From contig QMOC01000218.1 of NCBI GenBank assembly GCA_003648085.1, forward strand, positions 1 to 5,449: a DNA stretch of 5,449 bases, in the 5' to 3' direction. The number at the start of each line of letters is the position of its first letter. Position 1 is the first letter of the stretch. Source of the DNA: Chloroflexota bacterium (GTDB lineage: Bacteria > Chloroflexota > Anaerolineae > B4-G1). Shown here in pieces: positions 1-5,449 of the stretch. Made by a program: the position numbers and the translations under genes. The notes below the pieces were generated by a model. That model worked only from the letters and a program-made list of their open reading frames with translations. It was not told the DNA's origin and did no database searches.

Positions 1-105
1 GCGGCGGTCATCACGCCCACCACCGACCCGGTCAATATGCTGCTGGTCATGGTGCCTTTCCTGCTCCTATATGAGGTCGGCATCCTGCTGGCCCGATTAG
101 CGTAG
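1..105 (+). CDS. tatC: Sec-independent protein translocase TatC, C-terminal fragment
   Basis: Frame 1 is open from the first base to the TAG at 103-105 and gives 34 residues; the start lies upstream of the window. The fragment reads AAVITPTTDPVN followed by a hydrophobic stretch and ends YEVGILLARLA. This matches the end of TatC: a short periplasmic loop with a TP...D motif, then the last membrane helix, ending in a (Y/F)E(V/I)G(I/V) motif near the cytoplasmic end. TatC is the membrane receptor of the twin-arginine pathway. It binds the RR signal peptide of folded, often cofactor-loaded, proteins and recruits TatA. The cofactor genes just downstream, including those for Moco, fit that role. 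The call rests on few residues, but the motif order is characteristic. Nothing suggests a truncation other than the window edge. Confidence 0.8.
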   Translation, partial: AAVITPTTDPVNMLLVMVPFLLLYEVGILLARLA

Positions 106-110
106 TACTC

Positions 111-187
111 GGTGCAAAAGGGGGTCGGAGGCCCGGCTTCAGCCGGGAAGACCCCGGCAAATCGGGGCCTCCACTGCGTTTTGTACC
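111..187. repeat. Nested palindromic (REP-like) element between tatC and mogA
   Basis: The gap holds a set of nested inverted repeats. The outer arms are GGTGCAAAA (111-119) and TTTTGTACC (179-187), fully paired except for one G-T wobble. Inside, GGAGGCC (127-133) pairs perfectly with GGCCTCC (166-172). That stem encloses two hairpins: CCCGGC-TTCA-GCCGGG (132-147), which is perfect, and CCCCG/CGGGG (152-156 with 163-167), so a three-way junction is possible. The hairpin arms overlap the enclosing stem by two bases on each side, so folds would compete. The element is GC-rich and non-coding. It could be a REP/MITE-like mobile palindrome, or act as an RNA-processing site or weak terminator after tatC. 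The short T run (179-182) lies seven bases after the stem, which is not a good intrinsic terminator. Confidence 0.7.
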
Positions 188-214
188 ACCAACTGGTTAA
201 GGAGTGAAAATCAG

Positions 215-724
215 ATGGAGCCCATTCGAGCAGGCGTAGTGACCGTCAGCGATAAGGGGTACGCAGGGGAGCGGGAGGACGCCAGCGGGCCATTGCTGGC
301 CGATTTGTTGCGTAAGATGGGCGCGGTGGTGGTTAGCCAGACGATTGTGCCCGACGAACGGGCCGAGATCGAGCGGGTGTTGATCGCGCTGGCGGATGAA
401 AGGCGGGTGGATTTGATCGTGACCACCGGCGGCACCGGACCGGCTCCACGGGACGTCACCCCGGAGGCGACGTGGGCCGTCATCGAGCGGGAGATGCCCG
501 GCCTGGCGGAAGTGCTGCGCTTTGAGGGCTACCGCAAGACGCCGATGGCGGTTATCTCGCGGGGCGTGGCGGGCATTCGTGGGCGAACGCTCATCGTCAA
601 TCTGCCCGGCAGCCCCAAGGCGGTGCGCGAGGGGATGGAGACGCTGGCCCCCATCCTGCCCCACGCGATCAAAATGCTGCGGGGGGTGGATACCGAGCAC
701 AAGCCGGAGGTGAGCCGTGTCTGA
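215..724 (+). CDS. mogA: MogA/MoaB-family molybdopterin adenylyltransferase
   Basis: A complete 169-residue protein of the MogA/MoaB family, which adenylylates molybdopterin (MPT + ATP to MPT-AMP) in the cytoplasm and so prepares it for molybdate insertion. Visible motifs are the N-terminal TVSDKGYAGEREDASG (10-25), VPDE with Asp47, TTGGTGPAPRDVTPEAT (70-86) with Asp80, MPGLAEVLR (94-102), SRGVAGIRG (115-123) and LPGSPKAV (130-137). Asp47 and Asp80 match the two acidic residues implicated in catalysis in E. coli MogA. The length is close to E. coli MoaB and shorter than E. coli MogA, so the exact subfamily is uncertain, but the active-site motifs are complete. The ATG is preceded by AAGGAG (199-204) at ten bases. 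The stop overlaps the moeA start by eight bases, indicating one transcript and translational coupling. No convincing promoter is visible upstream, so transcription may continue from tatC. Confidence 0.93.
   Translation: MEPIRAGVVTVSDKGYAGEREDASGPLLADLLRKMGAVVVSQTIVPDERAEIERVLIALADERRVDLIVTTGGTGPAPRDVTPEATWAVIEREMPGLAEVLRFEGYRKTPMAVISRGVAGIRGRTLIVNLPGSPKAVREGMETLAPILPHAIKMLRGVDTEHKPEVSRV
706..710 (+). promoter_or_regulatory. Ribosome binding site for moeA
   Basis: GGAGG at 706-710, inside the last codons of mogA, sits six bases before the GTG at 717. It is the only strong Shine-Dalgarno sequence near the moeA 5' end. No Shine-Dalgarno precedes the later in-frame candidates, such as CTG 852 or GTG 891. 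It therefore fixes the start at 717, even though the first 44 residues do not belong to the conserved MoeA fold. Confidence 0.75.
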
Positions 725-2087
725 CGAGGCAAGAGCCGCGGGCGTTCACGTCCGGGCTGAAGGAGCAAAGCCCTACGGGCTAGAATCCGGCCCCGAAGGG
801 GCTGCGCCCTTTCAGCACGGGGGTTTAGCCCCGTGCGAGCGCCGCCCGGTCCTGAGCGTCGAAGAGGCGCTGGAGCGCATCCTGGCAACCGTGTGCGTCT
901 TGGAGGCGGAGCGTGTGCCGTTGTTGGAGGCGACCGACCGCGTGCTGGCCGAGGAGGTCACCGCCGACCGGGACATTCCCCCGCTGACCAATGCGGCGAT
1001 GGACGGCTACGCCGTGCGCGGGACGGACGTGGCCAAGAGCCCGGTTCGACTGCGCGTCGTGGGCGGGGTCGCCGCCGGGCATGTGAGCCGGGTGCGGGTA
1101 GAGCCTGGCCAGGCTGTGCGCATTATGACCGGTGCCCCGCTCCCCGCCGGGGCCGACACCGTCGTGCGCTTCGAGGACACCCGGCAGGACGGTGATTGGA
1201 TCGAGGTGTTGAAGGCTTACACCAGTGGCAAGAACGTCCGGCAGGCCGGGGAGGATGTGCGGGCGGGTCAGGTCGTGTTGCAGCCGGGCAAGATACTGCG
1301 CCCGCAGGAGATCGGCATGCTGGCGGCGGTTGGACATTTGGAAGTGGCAGTAGTGCGGCGGCCTCGGGTGGCGATCCTGGCCACCGGCGACGAGGTCGTG
1401 CCACCCGACCGGACCCCCGGCCCCGGCCAGATTCGGGACGCCAACTCCTACACCGTCGCCGCACAGGTGCAGTGGTACGGAGGGGTGCCGCTTCTCCTGG
1501 GAGTCGCCCGCGACCGCGAAGATTTGGTGCGGCGGGGGGTGCGGGAGGCGCTGGCACGGCGGGCGGACCTCATCATCACCTCCGGCGGCGTCTCCGTCGG
1601 CGACTTCGACCTGGTCAAGCAGGTGCTGGCGGCCGAGGGGGAGATGCACTTCTGGTCGCTGAATATGAAGCCGGGGCGTCCACTGGCCTTCGGGGTGATA
1701 GATGGCGTGCCGCTGCTGGGGTTGCCCGGCAACCCGGTGGCGGCGATGGTCAGCACCGAACTCTTCGCCCGCCCGGCGCTCCTGAAGATGCAGGGCTTCA
1801 CCGACTGGTCGCGACCGACGGTGCACGCACGCCTAAGCCGGCCTATTCAGCGCAAAGACGGCCGCCGCCACTACCTGCGGGTGCGCCTGCGCGAGACCGA
1901 TGAGGGCTACGAGGCAACGCTGACCGGGGATCAGGGCTCCGGGATACTCAATTCGCTGGTTCAGGCCGACGGATTGGCCGTCATCCCGGAGGAGGCGGAG
2001 CACCTGCCGGCGGGGGCGGAGGTGGAGGTGATGCTGCTCAATCTCCCACCCAGACGTTGCCCGCGCCGTCGAGGGCCACATCGGTGA
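717..2087 (+). CDS. moeA: Molybdopterin molybdotransferase MoeA, with atypical N- and C-terminal extensions
   Basis: A 456-residue MoeA, which inserts molybdate into MPT-AMP to give Moco, acting directly after MogA in the cytoplasm. The conserved fold starts near residue 45 (VLSVEEALERIL). Motifs in order are TNAAMDGYAVRG (91-102, with Asp96 of the AMDGYA signature), RIMTGAPLPAGADTVV (135-150), ILATGDEVV (220-228), GQIRDANSYT (237-246), the MPT-binding TSGGVSVGDFDLVK (288-301), KPGRPLAFG (318-326) and LPGNPVAAM (336-344). The C-terminal beta-barrel domain follows (about 365-441, ending AEVEVMLL). All four MoeA domains are thus present. Two parts are odd. Residues 1-44 are encoded largely by a palindromic repeat. 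Residues 442-456 form an Arg/Pro-rich tail past the usual end. The start is GTG 717, chosen for its ribosome binding site and its 8-base overlap with mogA. Without the extensions the protein is about the usual 400 residues. Confidence 0.95.
   Translation: MSDEARAAGVHVRAEGAKPYGLESGPEGAAPFQHGGLAPCERRPVLSVEEALERILATVCVLEAERVPLLEATDRVLAEEVTADRDIPPLTNAAMDGYAVRGTDVAKSPVRLRVVGGVAAGHVSRVRVEPGQAVRIMTGAPLPAGADTVVRFEDTRQDGDWIEVLKAYTSGKNVRQAGEDVRAGQVVLQPGKILRPQEIGMLAAVGHLEVAVVRRPRVAILATGDEVVPPDRTPGPGQIRDANSYTVAAQVQWYGGVPLLLGVARDREDLVRRGVREALARRADLIITSGGVSVGDFDLVKQVLAAEGEMHFWSLNMKPGRPLAFGVIDGVPLLGLPGNPVAAMVSTELFARPALLKMQGFTDWSRPTVHARLSRPIQRKDGRRHYLRVRLRETDEGYEATLTGDQGSGILNSLVQADGLAVIPEEAEHLPAGAEVEVMLLNLPPRRCPRRRGPHR
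754..836. repeat. Palindromic (REP-like) repeat cluster inside the moeA 5' end
   Basis: This stretch is a chain of inverted repeats lying within the reading frame of moeA. AGCCC-TAC-GGGCT (769-781) and GCCCC-GAA-GGGGC (790-802) are perfect 5-bp stems with 3-base loops. GCACGGGG (815-822) and CCCCGTGC (829-836) form a perfect 8-bp stem around the loop GTTTAG. A wider imperfect stem joins 756-773 to 799-816, with 14 of 18 Watson-Crick pairs and one G-T pair. The 8-mer GGCTGAAG (755-762) is the exact reverse complement of CTTCAGCC (137-144) in the repeat upstream of mogA. The loops GGGTTTAGCC and GGCTTCAGCC share 8 of 10 bases, so both elements probably belong to one family. It encodes roughly residues 13-40 of MoeA, with no in-frame stop. 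Exact borders cannot be set from one copy. Confidence 0.65.
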
Positions 2088-2106
2088 GAAGGGGGCGCAC
2101 GCTGCC
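2038..2106 (-). pseudogene. Possible 3' remnant of a beta-propeller gene
   Basis: Antisense to the moeA tail and running into the convergent gap, one minus-strand frame reads LLTDVALDGAGNVWVGD and then TGA (2038-2040). The D-x-x-G-N-V-W-V pattern is the hallmark of a propeller blade strand, as in NHL, SBBP or two-component-regulator propeller repeats. The frame is closed upstream by TAG at 2107-2109, so only 22 codons remain and no start is available. The fragment begins close to where MoeA similarity ends. It could be the end of a former convergent gene that was mostly replaced by the present regulator. Chance is a real alternative for so short a frame in GC-rich DNA. Confidence 0.3.
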
Positions 2107-2117
2107 CTACCGACGGG

Positions 2118-5100
2118 TCAACGGCGGCGGAGATGGTTGTAGAGGGCGGTCAGGTCGTCGCGGGGGGGAAGGTCGAGGTCGCGGCGCAGCCGGTCACGGT
2201 GGGCCTCGTAAGCCCGTAGGGCCGCCGGGATGTCGTCCAGGCGTTCACAGGCTTGCATCAGCAGCAGGGTGGCCTCTTCGCTCCACGGGTCCTGTTCCAG
2301 GATGCGGCGGGCGGCAGTAGCGGCTTCCCGATACCGCTCAGAGTCCAGGTAGATTTCCCCCAACCGTTGGAGAGCGCGGAGGTGGAGTTCTCGCAATCGC
2401 TCCCGCCGCAAGGTCGTCCAGTCCTCATACAGCGCTTCCGGCAGGTAGTCGCCCCGGTAAAGGGCCAGGACGGACTCCAGTTCCTCCGGCGTGGGGGCCT
2501 GAGCCCTGTCCAGGAGTTGGCGAACGCGGGTCTCGAACTCCTCAAAGTCCACCCAGGATTCGGGGGGCAGTTCCAGCGTGTAGGTCTCGTCGCCGGTGGA
2601 CAGGTAGCGGGAGGGGAAACCGGCGGGCAGTTCGGGCTCCAGCGCGCGGCGCAGGTCGGCGACGGCACGGCGCAGGTTCTGGGCGGCCTTTTCGGAGGGG
2701 CTGCCGGGCCAGAGGGCTTCCATCAGCCGTTCCTTGGGCACCGGTCGAGGGGCTTGATCCAGCAGGAGGAGGAAGACGTCGCGGGCGCTGCGGCGGGGCC
2801 AGCGGGCGATCTCCCGGTCGCCGCGCCGGAGGCGGAAGCCGCCCAGGGTGTGCACCCGCAACGGCTCCGGTGGTGCGGCAAGCAATCTCTGCAACGCCTC
2901 TCCGACGGCCTGCCGCACCGTCGGGTCGGGATCGTCGCGGTGGGCGGCGAGCGGTTTGAGCGCGGCGGCGTCGCCCAGGCGGACCAGGATACGGGCGGCG
3001 CGGGCGCGGATGGACGGATCGGGGTCGTCCAGCAGGGGGAGCAGGGCGTCGAAGGCCGGGCGGCCCAGACGGCTCAGGAGGCACTCCGCACACTCCAGCA
3101 CCAGCCCACGTCGCAGGGCGTGGATCATCAGCGGGACGGTCCAGGCCGCCTCTTCGACAAAGAAGTGGAGACAGCGAGGTGGGGTGTCGTGCTCGTAGGC
3201 CCGGGCCAACGCCATCGCCTGCTCCAGGTGCTCCGCCAGGCCGTCCTCAGCGCCTCGGTGGTGGGCCAGGACGGCCAGATAGAAGTGAAGTTTGGTTTGC
3301 TCATAGCGAGCCTCGGCCGGGGTGATGATCGCCTCGGCCTGTCTCCACATCTCCTCGGCCTGAGCATCCTCCTCCCGCGCCAGGTGAATGGCCCCCATCT
3401 CGATCAGCCAGGCACCACACTCGAAGGCGTTGTCCATGCGCTCGTAGTGGTTTAGCGCTTCCTCACCCAGGCGCAGGGCCTCGTCCGGTTGCCCCCGCCG
3501 CCGGGCCACCAGGGCCAGGAAGGAGAGGGCGGGGGCGATCTCGTACTTGATATCCAACCGCTGATGGATGGTCAGCGCCTCCCGATGGCAGCGTTGGGCC
3601 TCCTCCAGTCTGCCTTGGGCACGGTGGGTAAACCCCAACACGTTGAGCCCGTGACCGTAGAGGGCCTCGCGGCCCAGAAGGCGGGCCAACTCCAGAGCGC
3701 GGCGTGCCAGCGTCTCCGCCTGATCCAGTTGACCGAGCATACAATGATGGTAGGCCGCGTTTTCGAGGACGGCGATCTGTTTGTGGCGGTTGCCGTGGGC
3801 CTCCATCAGGTCCAGGGCGGTATGCCAGGCGTCCAACGCGGCGGTGAAATCGCCCCGGCTGGAAAGGGCACCCCCTTTGATCACCAGGAGGGAGGCGCGT
3901 CTGAGGGGGTTGCGGGCCTTTTCGGCCCGTTCCAACGCCCGGTCTAGGAAGTCGAAGACCTCGGGGACGGCGCCCTGGGTGATGTACCGACACTGGGCGA
4001 TTTTGCCCAGGGCGGCGGCGGCATCGTCATCGGTGGGGGCGTAGGTTAGCGCCCGTCGGGCCAGGGCCTCGGCGGCGGCGAAATCGCCATCTCTGGCTCC
4101 GGCAATCACCGCCAAGCCGTAGTAGAGGGAGTAGAGACCTGCTGTGTCCTCCCTCTCCTGGAGAAGGGGCTCCGCCTGCCGGTATAAGCGCTCGGCCACA
4201 TCGTACTCCCCACGGGTGGAGGCCAGTTCGCCCTGCATCAGGAGGAGCCAGGGATGGGTGGTGGTGAAGGTCGTGGGAAACTGCTTCAACCAGTCTTCCA
4301 GCAATTGGTAACGGCTGGCGGCAAAGAGCTGCTTTCCCAGGGGGTGAAGCAACTCGGCGGCGGCCTCGTAGTCCTCGGCCTCCAGGAGATGGGTGAAGGC
4401 GCGTTCGTCGTCGCCGCGCTCCAGCAGCCAAGCGGCGGCGCGACGGTGCAATCGCCGGACGGTCTCCCGGCCCTCCACCTCCATCAGCCTCCGGTGCAGG
4501 AACTCCCGAAAGAGGAGGTGATACCGATAGGAGGTTCGGGCTAGGTCGTCAGGAAGGGTAAAAAGGCCGGAGCGTTCCAGGTAGGCAAGGACGGCCAATG
4601 AATCGTCCCGTTTCAGCAGCGCGTCGCAGAGGGCCGGTTCCAGGTGTTCCAGGATGGAGGTACGACGGAGGAAGGAGCGCACCTCCTCCGGCTGCCCTTC
4701 CAGCACCACGCGGGCCAGGTAATCATACAACCGGCGCGTCGTGCCCCCGAACCGGCGCAGTATCCGCTTCGCTTCCGCCGGACCGTAGCGGACCCCTGCT
4801 TGGTAGGCCAGTTGGAGCGCGGCGGCCCAGCCCTCGGTACGCTTCGCCAGTTGCGCGGTCGTTTCCTCATCCAAAGGCAGGTTGAGGACGGTGGCGAAGA
4901 GACGGGCGACCTCGGCGGGGGTGAAGCGGAGTTCCTCGGCGGTGAGTTCGAACACCTGGCCTGCGGCCCGCAGCCGGGAGATGGAGGGGAGCGGTGGCTC
5001 CCGCCGGGTGGATAGGATCAGGTGAAGGTGACTGGGGGCGTGACCGAGCATCCGGTCGAGAGCCTTCAGTACCTCAGCGCTTTTCTCCACGTATTGCACG

Positions 5101-5449
5101 TCATCCAGGATGAGGACGAGGGGGTGATTCAGGGCGGCCAGCCCCTCGAGCAGCAGCGGCAGGACGGGGTCTAGGCCGGCCTGGGGGTCGGCCAGGAATT
5201 CCCGGACCCGGGCGACAGCCTGGGGTAGGATGGGGGCCAGGGCCGCGCTGAGGCGGGTGAGGAAGGAATACAGATCGGCCTCCCTTTCCTCCAGGGTGCA
5301 CCAGACCCTTTCTCCCTCGGCCTGACGGCTCACCCACTGGCCGAGCAGGGTCGTTTTCCCGTAGCCGGCGGGGGCGACGAGGAGGGTCAGGCGGCGCGAC
5401 CGTCCCTCGTCTAAGCGGGCCAGGAGGCGGGGACGCGCAAGGGAGCCCC
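2118..5449 (-). CDS. Large MalT-like STAND ATPase / TPR / SARP-type transcriptional regulator, 5' end outside window
   Basis: The minus-strand frame is open from the window edge to TGA at 2118-2120, giving 1109 visible residues. The N terminus is cut: the visible part begins GSLARPRLLARLDEG, just before the Walker A motif APAGYGKTT (residues 25-33, 5349-5375). Next come Walker B LVLILDDVQ (110-118), the ILSTRREPPLP sensor motif (106-116 after the GTG at 5333; 144-154 here), RTEGWAAALQLA (203-214) and YHLLFREFL (308-316), all in the order of MalT-type STAND ATPases. Residues about 333-758 are helical TPR-like repeats, for example LGQLDQAETLARRALELA. Two HEAT-like repeats follow (786-858), then an OmpR/SARP-type winged helix (862-958, including RLMEALWP) and a BTAD domain (965-1109). 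The family senses a ligand or partner through its ATPase/TPR core and activates transcription, probably as an oligomer; the ligand and targets are unknown. The GTG at 5333 is not the start, since it would remove Walker A. The gene converges on moeA. Confidence 0.9.
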   Translation of the reverse strand, partial: GSLARPRLLARLDEGRSRRLTLLVAPAGYGKTTLLGQWVSRQAEGERVWCTLEEREADLYSFLTRLSAALAPILPQAVARVREFLADPQAGLDPVLPLLLEGLAALNHPLVLILDDVQYVEKSAEVLKALDRMLGHAPSHLHLILSTRREPPLPSISRLRAAGQVFELTAEELRFTPAEVARLFATVLNLPLDEETTAQLAKRTEGWAAALQLAYQAGVRYGPAEAKRILRRFGGTTRRLYDYLARVVLEGQPEEVRSFLRRTSILEHLEPALCDALLKRDDSLAVLAYLERSGLFTLPDDLARTSYRYHLLFREFLHRRLMEVEGRETVRRLHRRAAAWLLERGDDERAFTHLLEAEDYEAAAELLHPLGKQLFAASRYQLLEDWLKQFPTTFTTTHPWLLLMQGELASTRGEYDVAERLYRQAEPLLQEREDTAGLYSLYYGLAVIAGARDGDFAAAEALARRALTYAPTDDDAAAALGKIAQCRYITQGAVPEVFDFLDRALERAEKARNPLRRASLLVIKGGALSSRGDFTAALDAWHTALDLMEAHGNRHKQIAVLENAAYHHCMLGQLDQAETLARRALELARLLGREALYGHGLNVLGFTHRAQGRLEEAQRCHREALTIHQRLDIKYEIAPALSFLALVARRRGQPDEALRLGEEALNHYERMDNAFECGAWLIEMGAIHLAREEDAQAEEMWRQAEAIITPAEARYEQTKLHFYLAVLAHHRGAEDGLAEHLEQAMALARAYEHDTPPRCLHFFVEEAAWTVPLMIHALRRGLVLECAECLLSRLGRPAFDALLPLLDDPDPSIRARAARILVRLGDAAALKPLAAHRDDPDPTVRQAVGEALQRLLAAPPEPLRVHTLGGFRLRRGDREIARWPRRSARDVFLLLLDQAPRPVPKERLMEALWPGSPSEKAAQNLRRAVADLRRALEPELPAGFPSRYLSTGDETYTLELPPESWVDFEEFETRVRQLLDRAQAPTPEELESVLALYRGDYLPEALYEDWTTLRRERLRELHLRALQRLGEIYLDSERYREAATAARRILEQDPWSEEATLLLMQACERLDDIPAALRAYEAHRDRLRRDLDLPPRDDLTALYNHLRRR

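Noticed and set aside
127..182. Intrinsic terminator after tatC.
   Set aside because: The stem is strong, but the short T run begins seven bases after it and is itself part of the outer inverted repeat. A palindromic repeat explains the structure better, although some terminator activity is not excluded.
106..214. A promoter for mogA in the gap after tatC.
   Set aside because: I could not find a convincing pair of -35 and -10 boxes at proper spacing, and most of the gap is taken up by the palindromic repeat.
754..836. A riboswitch such as the Moco motif controlling moeA.
   Set aside because: The structure lies after the start codon within the coding frame, consists of simple GC palindromes related to the upstream repeat, and shows no recognisable Moco-riboswitch layout.
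825..1826. A 333-codon minus-strand frame and a 235-codon + strand frame (1196-1903) within moeA.
   Set aside because: Both are out-of-frame shadows of moeA with no family motifs and biased His/Arg/Gly composition. The moeA frame carries all the conserved MoeA signatures.
2253..3455. A 400-codon open frame on the + strand, antisense to the large regulator.
   Set aside because: It is Gln/Gly/Arg-rich low-complexity sequence without recognisable motifs, and lies opposite a protein with clear domain motifs. Long antisense frames are expected in GC-rich coding DNA.
5331..5333. GTG as start codon of the large regulator.
   Set aside because: The frame stays open upstream to the window edge and encodes the Walker A motif APAGYGKTT and the preceding ARPRLLARLDEG typical of MalT-like ATPases, so the true start lies outside the window.

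Overview
The window is GC-rich, tightly packed bacterial chromosomal DNA. The best guess for its source is a member of the Chloroflexota (Anaerolineae or a relative). This rests on the very long MalT-like ATPase/TPR regulator with a SARP-type DNA-binding end, the GC-rich palindromic repeats with a GG-YTTYA-GCC-type core, and the form of the TatC tail. No rRNA or other phylogenetic marker is present, so the assignment is an inference.

Layout. Bases 1-105 (+) are the last 34 codons of tatC, the core subunit of the twin-arginine translocase. A 109-base gap follows and holds a nested palindromic repeat (111-187). Next come two overlapping molybdenum-cofactor genes on the + strand: a mogA/moaB-type molybdopterin adenylyltransferase (215-724) and moeA, the molybdopterin molybdotransferase (717-2087). 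A second cluster of palindromes (754-836) lies inside the start of moeA and is translated as part of a 44-residue N-terminal extension. After a 30-base convergent gap, the minus strand carries a very large regulator (2118 to beyond 5449). It combines a STAND/MalT-type ATPase, TPR repeats, two HEAT-like repeats, a winged helix and a BTAD domain. Its true start lies outside the window.

How the genes fit together. MogA adenylylates molybdopterin, and MoeA then uses MPT-AMP and molybdate to make Moco. Many periplasmic molybdoenzymes fold around the cofactor and leave the cell through the Tat system, so tatC-mogA-moeA is a coherent set. The convergent regulator has no evident functional tie to it.

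Most worth a second look: the palindromic repeat read in frame as protein at the MoeA N terminus; the atypical Arg-rich MoeA tail, whose antisense strand reads as the end of a beta-propeller blade; and the domain order of the giant regulator. I found no CRISPR array, tRNA, rRNA, transposase or integrase. I did not find a wholly new multi-gene system.
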